DNA from: Thermoproteota archaeon
Lineage (GTDB): Archaea > Thermoproteota > Thermoprotei_A > Sulfolobales > Ignicoccaceae
DNA length: 64,000 nucleotides
NCBI GenBank assembly: GCA_013154085.1
Contig: JAADDE010000026.1
Coordinates: forward strand, 1 to 64,000
Reading direction: 5' to 3'
Shown here piece after piece: positions 28,350 to 37,692 of this stretch. The position numbers were made by a program, and so were the translations under genes. The stretch's first letter is position 1. Every line of letters starts with the position of its first letter. The notes under the pieces are model-generated. The model did not search any database and was not told the DNA's origin. It saw nothing but the letters and a program-made list of their open reading frames with translations.

Positions 28350-28412
28350 GCCCCTCGGAAAGGCTAGGGGGTCTTCACCGCTCCGGTCCGGCCTGGTGGT
28401 CCTCATCGGGCC
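28350..28412 (-). ncRNA. candidate box C/D sRNA overlapping the stop codon of the flavoprotein gene
   Basis: Minus strand: GCCCg ATGAGGA (28406-28400) -14- CGGA -3- GTGAAGA (28378-28372) -13- CCGA (28358-28355) gGGGC. Confidence 0.42.
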
Positions 28413-29089
28413 AGCAGGGCGCGCCGCAGTTCTTCCGGGGACTTGAGCACCTCGGCCCACCTCTCGATCCTCTTTAAGTATCCTACCTCCAGCTCGTCGG
28501 CCTCAAATGGGGCCTTGGCGAAGCACTTCACGGCCCCGAAGGGACACAGCTCCGCGCACAGCCCACATCCCACGCACTTTTCCAGAAGTATTCTTCGGAT
28601 CCCCTCCCCGACAACGGCCCCCGTGGGGCAAGCCCTCTGGGGAGGGCACTGGGTGCAGGCCTCGCAACCCTCTATCAAACAAGGAAGGGTCGTCTCCTTG
28701 ACCCAGGGGGCGTCTGTAGGGAGGACCAGAATTTTGAGTCCAGCCTTCCTTGCCATTGCAAGAGACGTGGTAACCAAGTTGTCTGCTATTCCCAGCGCGA
28801 ACTTTACCATAGTGTTGGCCGACATCGGCGCCACCGCCAGCAAGTCGTACCTCCTCCTCATTACCCTCCCGTAGACGTGGGAGAGAGGCTTCGGGTCAAC
28901 CTCCAGCTCTCTGTAGTACCCTCCGGTTGCGAGCTCGAACTTCTTCAGAACGCCGTAGAGCTTGGCTATTTCATAACCGGCCTTGGTGAATATGACTGTT
29001 ACCTCAGCTTTCTTCGCAAACTCCTCGAAGACCTCGGCGCTTTCCCTCATCCAGTGGCCGGCTCCCGTAACGGCCCAGAGCGCCCTCAA
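28403..29089 (-). CDS. archaeoflavoprotein (AfpA/MJ0208/DmrB-like) fused to 4Fe-4S ferredoxin
   Basis: Flavoprotein core LLAVAPMSANTMVKFALGIADNL; CEACTQCPPQRACPTGA and CVGCGLCAELCPFGA. Confidence 0.85.
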   Translation of the reverse strand: MRALWAVTGAGHWMRESAEVFEEFAKKAEVTVIFTKAGYEIAKLYGVLKKFELATGGYYRELEVDPKPLSHVYGRVMRRRYDLLAVAPMSANTMVKFALGIADNLVTTSLAMARKAGLKILVLPTDAPWVKETTLPCLIEGCEACTQCPPQRACPTGAVVGEGIRRILLEKCVGCGLCAELCPFGAVKCFAKAPFEADELEVGYLKRIERWAEVLKSPEELRRALLAR

Positions 29090-29654
29090 CGCCGTAGGCC
29101 CTAGAGAGGGAGAGCTTCAGCTCCTTCAAAGGGTGCACTAGGGCTCCCTTAGTCTCGCGCGGCTGCTCTCCTTCCCGGAAGCCGCTCACGTATACCCTCT
29201 CGGAGATAAGCTCCGCCAAGAGCAGTGCCTTGTCGCCGTCGCTGAAGGCCGGCAAGCAGAGCCCCTTCGCCCTAGGGCTCTGGACCACGTAGACTACGTT
29301 CTTCCCCAACGGCATCCTCAAAGCCCGCTCAAAGTTGTTGCCGTGAAGGACCAAGAAGAGGACCTTTTCCTCCGAGGCCCTAATCACCTCGTCCTCTCTC
29401 GCGCCGTCGAGGTCGCTCAGCAGGAAGTCGTATTGGCTAAGCAAGTTCGCCGCGCCGTCGACGGCCAGCTTGGGACACTCCGTGCGCGGGCCCCCGAAGG
29501 GGCCCACGACCTCGACGCACCCAGCTCTGGGCAGCGGGGCCGAGCGGAGCGCGTAGCTCACGCTCCAAGCCCTCTTTTCTCTTTCGACGTCCAATCCTAG
29601 GTCCCTTAGCAGTTCCAGCAAGTAGGCCTCCCAACGAACGCACAACTCTTGCAA
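29004..29654 (-). CDS. MptE-like 6-hydroxymethylpterin pyrophosphokinase (COG1634-like)
   Basis: CPKLAVDGAANLL, FLLSDLDGARE, LHGNN, CLPAFSDGDKALLLA; TTG start at 29654. Confidence 0.72.
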   Translation of the reverse strand: MQELCVRWEAYLLELLRDLGLDVEREKRAWSVSYALRSAPLPRAGCVEVVGPFGGPRTECPKLAVDGAANLLSQYDFLLSDLDGAREDEVIRASEEKVLFLVLHGNNFERALRMPLGKNVVYVVQSPRAKGLCLPAFSDGDKALLLAELISERVYVSGFREGEQPRETKGALVHPLKELKLSLSRAYGVEGALGRYGSRPLDEGKRRGLRGVCEES

Positions 29655-29702
29655 GCTCTTGCTAATAACCTCCGGGATCGCGCGTCCCCCGGTCGGGACG
29701 GA

Positions 29703-31160
29703 GTGGTCGGAGCGAAGAAGGCTGTCGTCAAGGACGAGCAGTTGGGAAGCGTCTATAGCAATACCTTCGGGACGAAAGTAGTGTTCACTACATTCCGCGG
29801 CTTCAAGAAGGAGGATTACGAGTACCCCACGTTCGCGGCTTCCCTCTACATGAAGCTTGAGGAGCTGATCGAGGACGTCTTGGAGGAGATGAGGTACAAC
29901 AGCTCCGGGAAGAGCGTGTACGTGAAGGCCAAGAGCTTCATAAACGCCGCTTCTGTTGACCTCTTCGAGGCGTTCACGAACTACTACCTGCACAAGCTCG
30001 CGGCCGCGAACAAGAGCAACATAATTATGATAGCTATGGACAAGGTCGGCGATAAGCTCAAGAAGAGGTTTGTGGCCGTAGCAGTGAAGGACCCTAACAG
30101 CTCCAGCTTTGTGGCAGTGAACACGCTGTTCTTCGGCGAGAACGTGCATCAGAAGCAAGATCCAAAGGCGCTTTTCAAAAAGACCAAAAAGCTAGCGATG
30201 GAATTCCTCCAGAAGCACTGGAAGGAGATAGGAGTGAGGGGAGAGCCGAAGGTAGTTGCATCCGTAGTGGTGGCGGTCGCCCTAGAGTTTCCGGAAGACG
30301 AGATAAAGGTCCACGTGAGGGACGGCCACGACACAGTAAAGATAACCATCCCGTTGAAGAAGCCGTCGTGGAGCCTCGAGGACTTTCCGGAGGAGCTCGT
30401 GGAGGAGCTGAAGACTCTAGTAATCAACCCGATAAGGGAGGGCCTCTCCTTCGCCCCGAAGGGCATACTGCTGGTCGGACCTCCCGGAGTGGGCAAGACC
30501 ATACTGGTGGAGGCCATCTCCGGTGGCTTGGAGAAGAGACTGCTGGAGCTCGAGCCGGGGATGTATAGGAGCATGTGGTACGGTCAGACGGAGAAAATAT
30601 TGAGGGAGATATTCAGCGCCATTAAGCAGAGGAAGGACGAGGTAGTGGTGCTGATCGACGACGCGGAGTTCCTTATGGACAGAGGGCTGGCAATACATGA
30701 AGGATACATAAGCGAGATGAACATGTTCTTAAAGATGCTTCAGAACAAGGAAAGGCCGCTGGTCGTTATGACGACGAACCATCCGCAGTTGCTGGACCAA
30801 GCGCTCGTCAGGCCGGGAAGGATCGACCTGGCAATAATAGTCGGCTATCCGGACAAGAAGTTCAGGAGGAAGATAGTTGAGAGAATCTTAAAGAGGTACG
30901 ATATAAGAGCCGGCGACGAGCTGATAGACAAGATAGTCAGGGTAACTAAGTGGTTTAGCAACGCAGAGATAGATTCACTGATAAGAATGGCCGCTGCCAA
31001 GGGCAAAGGGGAGATAGGCGAGGAGGAGATCCTCTGGGCCCGGAGGAGGTTCCACGTAAGCGAGACCGAGAGGGAGAGGACCCAAGAGTCTCTCAAGTGG
31101 TACGCAAACAAGCTTCAAGGAATGGTCATAAGGTACGTAAAGGATCCGGCCGAGGTGTGA
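29703..31160 (+). CDS. AAA+ ATPase with unrecognised N-terminal domain
   Basis: Walker A GPPGVGKT, Walker B VVVLIDDAEFL, sensor 1 VMTTNHP, VRPGRIDLAI; GTG start at 29703. Confidence 0.88.
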   Translation: MVGAKKAVVKDEQLGSVYSNTFGTKVVFTTFRGFKKEDYEYPTFAASLYMKLEELIEDVLEEMRYNSSGKSVYVKAKSFINAASVDLFEAFTNYYLHKLAAANKSNIIMIAMDKVGDKLKKRFVAVAVKDPNSSSFVAVNTLFFGENVHQKQDPKALFKKTKKLAMEFLQKHWKEIGVRGEPKVVASVVVAVALEFPEDEIKVHVRDGHDTVKITIPLKKPSWSLEDFPEELVEELKTLVINPIREGLSFAPKGILLVGPPGVGKTILVEAISGGLEKRLLELEPGMYRSMWYGQTEKILREIFSAIKQRKDEVVVLIDDAEFLMDRGLAIHEGYISEMNMFLKMLQNKERPLVVMTTNHPQLLDQALVRPGRIDLAIIVGYPDKKFRRKIVERILKRYDIRAGDELIDKIVRVTKWFSNAEIDSLIRMAAAKGKGEIGEEEILWARRRFHVSETERERTQESLKWYANKLQGMVIRYVKDPAEV

Positions 31161-31163
31161 GCG

Positions 31164-31379
31164 TTGGCCATAGTCTGGGAGCCCGTCTGGGAGGTCGTCG
31201 TGATTGAACACGAGGGCATGAGGATAAGGGTCCTCAAGGACAGGGAAACCGGCCTGCTGGCGTGTCCTATATGCATGCACGAGATGAGGTCAAAGAGGAA
31301 GAGCAAGTTCGAGGACGTGGGCAGGTTCTTCTTCGACGTCCCGTCTTTAATAAACCACTTGGCCACTCACGCCCTCTGA
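31164..31379 (+). CDS. small C2H2-type zinc-finger-like protein
   Basis: CPICMHEM ... [11 protein letters not shown] start 4 nt after the AAA+ stop. Confidence 0.65.
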   Translation: MAIVWEPVWEVVVIEHEGMRIRVLKDRETGLLACPICMHEMRSKRKSKFEDVGRFFFDVPSLINHLATHAL

Positions 31380-31798
31380 GGCCCCTCCCGGAGCCTCTTC
31401 CACGCCTTCACGGCGGCCTCCACGGCCCTCCTCGCGTACTCCTCCAAGCGCTCGGCGGCCTGCTCCCTGGTTGCGCCGGGACCTATGATACCCAAGGCGA
31501 CCGGCTTCCCGTACTCTAAGGAAAGGTCCATTAGCTTCCTAGCCGCTTGGTCGGCAACCACCCGGTCGTGGTCCGTCTCCCCCTTGATTACTGCGCCGAG
31601 CACGGCCACCGCGTCGCAGCCGTCCTCCAAGAGCTTCTTGGCTGCCAGAGGGGTTTCGAAGGTGCCCGGTACGCGGAGAACCAGAACCTCCTCCACTCCC
31701 AGGAACTTCGCGTGGTCCACCGCCTTTTCGAGCATCAGCCTCGTTATGTCGTAGTTGAACTCGGATACCACGATGCCCAGCCTCAAGGACCCTCCCAC
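31367..31798 (-). CDS. ribH: 6,7-dimethyl-8-ribityllumazine synthase
   Basis: [42 protein letters not shown]. Confidence 0.94.
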   Translation of the reverse strand: MGGSLRLGIVVSEFNYDITRLMLEKAVDHAKFLGVEEVLVLRVPGTFETPLAAKKLLEDGCDAVAVLGAVIKGETDHDRVVADQAARKLMDLSLEYGKPVALGIIGPGATREQAAERLEEYARRAVEAAVKAWKRLREGPQRA

Positions 31799-32409
31799 GG
31801 CAGGTCCTCGGGGGAGTAATTATGGCGAGCTCTTCCCACGGGCATGACATAGCCCGGGTCCTCCTCCATGCCCACCACGGCCTTCACCTCCTCGTCGTAG
31901 AAGGCCGCTACCGCCACAGTGCCCAGACCTAGGGACACCGCTTGGAGGTATACGTTCTGTGAGGCGTGGCCGAACTCCATCCAGACGTAGCGGATTCCCC
32001 TCTTGCCGTACACGGACGTGGTTCTCCCGAAGTCCGCGCCCAGCACCAGAGAGGCCGGGGCCCTCAGAACCCAAGGCTGTCTCAGCGAGGCCTCGTAGAG
32101 CTTTGGCCTCAGATCTCCCCTCCTAACCATCACCAGCGCGTGAGCCTCCGGCAAGTATTTGTAGCTCCCGGGCTCCAGCCCCTCGACTTCGCCGGAGACT
32201 AGGTAGACTGCCAGCGGGTAGGTGGCCCCGGCGCTCGGAGCGGTCTTATACCTCGGAGGCTTCGTTATCCCGTACGCAGCCCAGAGCAGCTGGGCCACCT
32301 CTTCTAGGGCCAGCGGCGAGGGCAGGTAGCTCCGCTGGGACCTCCTAGCCCTCAGCGCCTCCTCCACGCTGATCCCGGAGCTGAGCCGGGGAGGGGGAAG
32401 CCGGATCAA
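31783..32409 (-). CDS. SagB-type nitroreductase-family dehydrogenase
   Basis: [62 protein letters not shown]. Confidence 0.88.
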   Translation of the reverse strand: MIRLPPPRLSSGISVEEALRARRSQRSYLPSPLALEEVAQLLWAAYGITKPPRYKTAPSAGATYPLAVYLVSGEVEGLEPGSYKYLPEAHALVMVRRGDLRPKLYEASLRQPWVLRAPASLVLGADFGRTTSVYGKRGIRYVWMEFGHASQNVYLQAVSLGLGTVAVAAFYDEEVKAVVGMEEDPGYVMPVGRARHNYSPEDLPWEGP

Positions 32410-32957
32410 CCCGACTCCCTCGCAGCAACTGCTATGCCCAGCGAGGTCGGAACTATCGTGTAGATGAAGTTATTCTTCAGCACGTCGAAGAACTCCTTTG
32501 GAGGCGCCGGAACGAAGGCGTTGTGGAAGGCAGCAACCCCACCGGGAACGAGCTTCCGGCTCAGAAGCTCTGCAATTTTCACGTACAAGTGCTTGTCAAC
32601 GTCAACAAACGCGAAGGCCACCGAACCGTCTTCGAGTCTGCTTAGGAATTCCACGGCATCTGCATTAACCGCCTCAAAGCCCCACTTATCGGCGACCTCA
32701 GAGAGCTCCCGGAAGAGCCTCTCGTCCTTTTCAACGGCTATTACCTTCCTCCCGAACTTCTTGGCTCCCTCCGCTACCCATATCGTGGAGAAGCCTATCC
32801 CGGCGCCTAGGTCCAGCACCAGCCCCTCGCGGGTGCTGGAGGCGAAGGCTATGCCCTGAAGCACGTAGGCATCCTCTAAGGGGACGTGGGGTATGCCCAG
32901 CCTGCGCGACCTTTCCATGACGTCCTCGTAGGCCTCGCCGAACATGGTCTCTCTCAC
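32406..32957 (-). CDS. class I SAM-dependent methyltransferase
   Basis: VLDLGAGIGFSTIWVAEGA; VIAVEKDERL; AFVDVDKH. Confidence 0.8.
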   Translation of the reverse strand: MRETMFGEAYEDVMERSRRLGIPHVPLEDAYVLQGIAFASSTREGLVLDLGAGIGFSTIWVAEGAKKFGRKVIAVEKDERLFRELSEVADKWGFEAVNADAVEFLSRLEDGSVAFAFVDVDKHLYVKIAELLSRKLVPGGVAAFHNAFVPAPPKEFFDVLKNNFIYTIVPTSLGIAVAARESG

Positions 32958-33005
32958 GAAGCTAAGCGCTTAATCCCTATAACGCTTCTCTGCCCGGGGA
33001 CGAAG

Positions 33006-35540
33006 TTGCAACAGAAGTTCTTCGTAACTGCGGCGTTCCCCTATGCACTTCCCTTCGACTACGACGAGCTCGTGACGCGCCTAAGAGCCTTTGTGGTCGC
33101 GGACGTGTATGCCAGGTTCAACGAGATGAAAGGTAAGGAAGTGCTCTATCCCATGGCGTTCCACTACAGCGGCACCCCAATACTCTCCTTCTTCGAAGAG
33201 CTGAAGTCCGGGTCTCCGGAGGCAGCGGAGAAGCTTCGGGAGCTGGGCTTGAGGCCCGAGGAAGTTGATTCCCCCAAGAAGCTCGGGGACCTTATGGTTG
33301 AGAAGCTAAAGGAGCTCATGGACGCTCTGAAGCTGAGGATAGATTGGGATTACTCCTTCACTACCGAAGACGCGGGCTTCAAGTCGTTCGTACGCTGGAT
33401 ATATTTGAAGCTGAAGGAAGAGGGCTACGTGGTCAGGGGGACGTACCCGGTCCCGTGGGACCCGGTTGAGGAGGTTCCGGTCAGCCCGCACGACACCAAA
33501 GGGTTTAAGCCGATAAAGATAGGATCGTTCTTCCTGCTCCTCTTTGAGGTAGGCCCGAACCTATACTTGCCGGCCGCCACGCGCCCAGAGACCTCGTTCG
33601 CGGTAACAAACATATGGCTGAATCCCAAATCGAACTATGTAATAATTGATGTTAAGGGAAAGAGAATGATAGTAAGCGAGAAGGCGGCCTACAAGATGAG
33701 GTTCCAGCTCGACGAGGTGGTGGAGGTAGGCAAGGTATCTCCGGAGAGCCTCTTCGGAAAGAGGGCGACCAACCCGATCACCCGGGAAAAGGTGCCGGTC
33801 CTGCCTTCAGAAATCGTCGACCCCAGCCGCGGAAGCGGCGTGGTCGCCTCGAAGCCGGCCCACGACGTCAACGACCTAAGGGAGGTGGAGAGGCTGAAGA
33901 AGAGGCCGTCGGTGCTCGAGAGCTTGGGCGTTGACCCTTCCGAGCTGGAGCCCAAGGTTGCGATAGAGCTGCCGGAGTGCGACGTGCCGGCCCGCTGCTT
34001 CAAGAACAACAGAGAGCTGGTCTTGGCGGAGAGGTCCAAAGGCAGGCTTAAAGAAGAGGCAGTGCTCAAGGCCCTCAAAGGCGACGGCTTCTTGAGAGGA
34101 CTGCTGCTGGCCTCGCTCGTCGAGAGACCGCTCGCGGAGGCCTCGGAGCTGGTGAAGGAGGCCTCGTTGCGCGGCGGCGTGGCGCTGGAGCTCTACGACA
34201 TACTCAACGGACCCGTGTACTCGCGCTTCGGCAACGAAGTGGTGGTGAAGGTTCTCAAGGACCAGTGGTTCTTGAACTACGACGACGAGCGCTGGAAGAG
34301 AAAGGCCGCCGAAGTGATGGCCCTCAGCGACTTCGTCCCTAAGGATGCGGCCAAGGCAGTAGCCGAAGGCATAGACAGCGCGCGGAAGAGGGCCTTCACC
34401 ACAACCAGAGCTTTGGGAACCGCGCTCCCTTGGGACGAGGAGCAAGTAATAGACAGCTTGAGCGATTCGACGCTGTACTACATATTCTACCTCTTTGCAG
34501 ACGAGCTGAGGGATAAGGACGTAAAGCCGGAGGAGTGGGACTACTTGATCTTGGGGCGCGGAAACATCGAAGGCTTGAAGTACTTAAGGAAGAGGTTCGT
34601 GGAGTGGATGCCTCTCGACTTGAGGGTGGTCCACGAAGACTTGCTCAGAAACCACGTGGTATACATGTTCTTCCACCACGCGGCAATATTTAAGACATCG
34701 AACGTGCCGAAGAAGATATTCTCGGTAGGTGAGGTCAAAGGAGTCCGCAAGAACCCCTGGTCTCTTGACCCAGAAGCGCTGAGGCTTTACTTGCTGACCA
34801 CCTCAAAGGTGACGTCGGCGGCCAGCTTCTCCGAAGAGGAGCTTGTAGCGGCCCGGAGGAGGGTTGAGGAGCTGAAGAGGATCGCCGCAGAGGGTGCCAG
34901 AGCTCCCGGCAAGCTGGAGTCGTGGCTCCGCTCGGCGCTAGCGTTGCGGCTCCAGAGAGCCGAGTTCGCGCTGGAGAGCGGGGACGTGAGGGAGGCGGCC
35001 CTCCAAGTGGTGGGCTTCACGAGGGATCTCAAGAGGTACTTCCAGAGGCTCGAGGACAAGGGCCTCGAGCCTTCCTCGGCGCTGAGCGAAGTGATAAAGG
35101 CGTGGGCCTCGGCGCTCTACCCCTTCTTGCCCTCCGTGGCCGAGGAGCTGGGCGCGGAGAAGAGGTGGCCGGAGCTGGAGAGGGACGTCGAAGCGGAGGC
35201 CGAGGAGATGTACTTCGACCTGCTGGTAGAAGCGGCGAAGAAGGGCTCCGGCGAGGAGGTGACCTTGCTCGTGGCGCCCTCTGAGAAGACTGAGAAGCTG
35301 AAGGAAGCGGTAGCGGCGCTGGACGAGGGGGTCTGGGAGGAGCTGGAGGCGCTCCCCAAGGACGTCGTCGAGAGGGCTATGAAGCTGAGCGACGAGTGGA
35401 GGGAAAGGGTCTACTACATAAATGAGGAAAAGGTGGCGTCGGAGCTGAAGGAGGAGCTGGAAAGGAGGGTGGGCAAAAAGGTGAAGATAGTGGTAGATCC
35501 CTCGGTCCCTCCACTGAGCCCTAGGGTGGCAAAGCCTTGA
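33006..35540 (+). CDS. leucyl-tRNA synthetase-like protein lacking HIGH and KMSKS signatures
   Basis: VTAAFPYA...VADVYARFNEMKGKEVLYPMAFHYSGTPI, editing-domain TRPETSFAVTNIW and PAHDVND; TTG start at 33006. Confidence 0.9.
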   Translation: MQQKFFVTAAFPYALPFDYDELVTRLRAFVVADVYARFNEMKGKEVLYPMAFHYSGTPILSFFEELKSGSPEAAEKLRELGLRPEEVDSPKKLGDLMVEKLKELMDALKLRIDWDYSFTTEDAGFKSFVRWIYLKLKEEGYVVRGTYPVPWDPVEEVPVSPHDTKGFKPIKIGSFFLLLFEVGPNLYLPAATRPETSFAVTNIWLNPKSNYVIIDVKGKRMIVSEKAAYKMRFQLDEVVEVGKVSPESLFGKRATNPITREKVPVLPSEIVDPSRGSGVVASKPAHDVNDLREVERLKKRPSVLESLGVDPSELEPKVAIELPECDVPARCFKNNRELVLAERSKGRLKEEAVLKALKGDGFLRGLLLASLVERPLAEASELVKEASLRGGVALELYDILNGPVYSRFGNEVVVKVLKDQWFLNYDDERWKRKAAEVMALSDFVPKDAAKAVAEGIDSARKRAFTTTRALGTALPWDEEQVIDSLSDSTLYYIFYLFADELRDKDVKPEEWDYLILGRGNIEGLKYLRKRFVEWMPLDLRVVHEDLLRNHVVYMFFHHAAIFKTSNVPKKIFSVGEVKGVRKNPWSLDPEALRLYLLTTSKVTSAASFSEEELVAARRRVEELKRIAAEGARAPGKLESWLRSALALRLQRAEFALESGDVREAALQVVGFTRDLKRYFQRLEDKGLEPSSALSEVIKAWASALYPFLPSVAEELGAEKRWPELERDVEAEAEEMYFDLLVEAAKKGSGEEVTLLVAPSEKTEKLKEAVAALDEGVWEELEALPKDVVERAMKLSDEWRERVYYINEEKVASELKEELERRVGKKVKIVVDPSVPPLSPRVAKP

Positions 35541-35899
35541 AGGACGTGGCTCATAGAATGGCGAGAGCCTTCGAGAAGTACGGATTTTTCATCTTTGAGG
35601 GCGAGGAGTTGCAGACGGTTCAGAAGGTCCTAGAGGCGGCCAAGCTCAGCGAAACTCTTAGGGTCGCCCGCCTGGGCGAGGTAGAGCTCGATCTAAAGAA
35701 CGTAAAGCTCAAGGCCTCATACTACATAGTAACTCTCGACTTGGAGAGCTGTTTGGAGAAGTGTAGCGACGGCGAGTGCTTGAGGAAGTGCGTCAACGAG
35801 CGGAAGGAGGCAGTCTCGAGGAGCTTGAGGGAACTTGAAGTGCCCCAGGAGGTCTCGGACCTCTCAGAGCTACTAAAGAGGCTCAGCTCCCGCGAATAG
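35537..35899 (+). CDS. hypothetical Cys-containing small protein
   Basis: CLEKCSDGECLRKC; stop/start overlap with upstream gene. Confidence 0.6.
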   Translation: MKDVAHRMARAFEKYGFFIFEGEELQTVQKVLEAAKLSETLRVARLGEVELDLKNVKLKASYYIVTLDLESCLEKCSDGECLRKCVNERKEAVSRSLRELEVPQEVSDLSELLKRLSSRE

Positions 35900-35914
35900 C
35901 GCGGGAACCGGGCT

Positions 35915-36811
35915 TTGACCGAGAGGGCGGAGTGCTGCGACCTCGTCTTTATCAAAGGGCCCAACCTCGACAAAATAATCGAAGAAACGGGCATAAACAG
36001 GCTCGTGCTCCTCGACTTATACTTCGGCGAAATATATGGTGATTATATATTTGCTGGATACGACGTCGTTGCAGAAGCGCCCAAAGCGGCGCTCTCCGAC
36101 GTGGCGGGCTTCCACACCGCTGGGGTGCTCCTCTCCAAGAAGCCGGCCTTGGTGGTGTGCGGCTTCGAGCCGGAAGGATGCCTCGTAACCTTGAGCGCGT
36201 ACTTGATAAGGGAGGAGGGGCTCAGCGCCCGGGAGGCGGTCGAGAAGGCCAAATCTGTCTTGAGGGAAATATACGACAAACCGCTGGCGTTGCCGGAGGC
36301 CTCGGTGAAGGCCCTCGAAGCCTACTACCGCTTGAAGGAGCTGTTCGGGAACTACTTGGACAGCTTCATGACTCTCGGATTCAACTACGACTTCGGGAAC
36401 AGCCCCATACACTGGGGAGAGGGCCTAACTTGGGCCAACGCCTTAGGCTTCGATGACATAAACTTCCTGGCCTACGCTCTCCACTTCTTGGCTGAAGGGC
36501 AAGGTACCAGGGAGGAAGTTTTCAGGAGGAGGATGGAGACCGTCGGAGAGGAGCCGCTCAGGGAGATGCTCGGCGAGGAGGGTCTGGAGGCGCTCAGGGT
36601 GCTGGAGAGGTTCGCCCGCGGCGAGGCAAAGGAGCTTGAGTTCGTGGAGAGCCTGAGGCCCGGTGAGGGCTTCGTGCGCATGGCCAAGAAGGAGGGAAGC
36701 AGGGCGCTGATCAAGTGCGTTGACTGCTCCGTAGCGGAGGAGGCTAAGAAGTTGCTCCCCCTGAGCTCTATAGGGATCAAAGAGGTCGTGACCGAAAGGG
36801 TGACCCTTTGA
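35915..36811 (+). CDS. hypothetical protein with a degenerate phosphatase-like P-loop
   Basis: ALVVCGFEPEGCLVTLSAYLIREEGLSAREAVEKAK resembles a DSP signature without the His-Cys/Arg arrangement. Confidence 0.5.
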   Translation: MTERAECCDLVFIKGPNLDKIIEETGINRLVLLDLYFGEIYGDYIFAGYDVVAEAPKAALSDVAGFHTAGVLLSKKPALVVCGFEPEGCLVTLSAYLIREEGLSAREAVEKAKSVLREIYDKPLALPEASVKALEAYYRLKELFGNYLDSFMTLGFNYDFGNSPIHWGEGLTWANALGFDDINFLAYALHFLAEGQGTREEVFRRRMETVGEEPLREMLGEEGLEALRVLERFARGEAKELEFVESLRPGEGFVRMAKKEGSRALIKCVDCSVAEEAKKLLPLSSIGIKEVVTERVTL

Positions 36812-37692
36812 GTCTGCTGAAGAGAATAGCTAGGGAGGTCCTCGGGGAGGACGACGTTTGGGGAAGGATAGACGTAGTGGGAGACGTGGCTCTGGTGCAC
36901 AGGAAGTTCGGCTACCCCTTAGAGAAGCTTGAGCTCTTGGGCCGCGAGCTGGTCAAGAGAATGCCCGGCATTAGGGCAGTTTGGGCAATAGAGCCCGGCA
37001 CCAAGCCGCCCTACCGCCTCAGGGACTTGGTGCACTTGGCCGGAGAGCGCAGGACGGAGACCGTGTACAGAGAGCACGGTTGCGAGTTCTTGGTCGACGT
37101 GAGGAAGGTGTTCGTAGTGCCGAGGCTCTCCGGGGAGCATCTAAGGATAGCGGAGCTTGTGGAGCCGTGGGAGACAGTATTCAATATGTTTGCCGGCGCC
37201 GGGCTCTTTTCAATAATAATAGCTAAGAGGAAGGGGGCGAAGGTATACTCGGTAGATATAAATCCGGACGCGTACTGGTATATGATCGAAAATATCAAGA
37301 GGAATAAAGTCGAGGATAAGGTAGTGCCTATCTTGGGCGACGCGGCGTGGGTGAGCTACTGGCTCAAGGGCTCGGCGGACCGGGTGCTGATGCCGTTGCC
37401 GGAGCTCGCCCCGGAGTACTTGGACTACGCCCTCCTCTCCTTAAGGTATCCGGGCAGACTCCACTTGTACCTCCACGTGCTGGTTAGGAGAGGCGAAAGG
37501 CCTAAGACTGCCACCTTGAGGGCCGGACTGCCGCTGGTGGAGTCGAAGTGCTCCTCCTTTGAGGTCGAGGGAGTCAGGCTGGTGCGCACCGTCGGGCCGC
37601 GCGTGGCCCAGACAGTTATAGACTTGAAGCTTAGCAAGTGCTCCCCCAGCCCGAGGCTCGGCAAGCCCCATCAGCAGCGGGAGTTCCTCTAG
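36808..37692 (+). CDS. Trm5/Tyw2-family tRNA (guanine37-N1)-methyltransferase-like protein
   Basis: EHGCEFLVDVRKVFVVPRLSGEHLRI, VFNMFAGAGLFSI, VYSVDINPDAYWYMIENI. Confidence 0.87.
   Translation: MSLLKRIAREVLGEDDVWGRIDVVGDVALVHRKFGYPLEKLELLGRELVKRMPGIRAVWAIEPGTKPPYRLRDLVHLAGERRTETVYREHGCEFLVDVRKVFVVPRLSGEHLRIAELVEPWETVFNMFAGAGLFSIIIAKRKGAKVYSVDINPDAYWYMIENIKRNKVEDKVVPILGDAAWVSYWLKGSADRVLMPLPELAPEYLDYALLSLRYPGRLHLYLHVLVRRGERPKTATLRAGLPLVESKCSSFEVEGVRLVRTVGPRVAQTVIDLKLSKCSPSPRLGKPHQQREFL

Noticed and set aside
29655-30158. N-terminal 168 residues of the 384-aa minus ORF
   Set aside because: Lies antisense to the AAA+ gene; only the part from TTG 29654 resembles MptE
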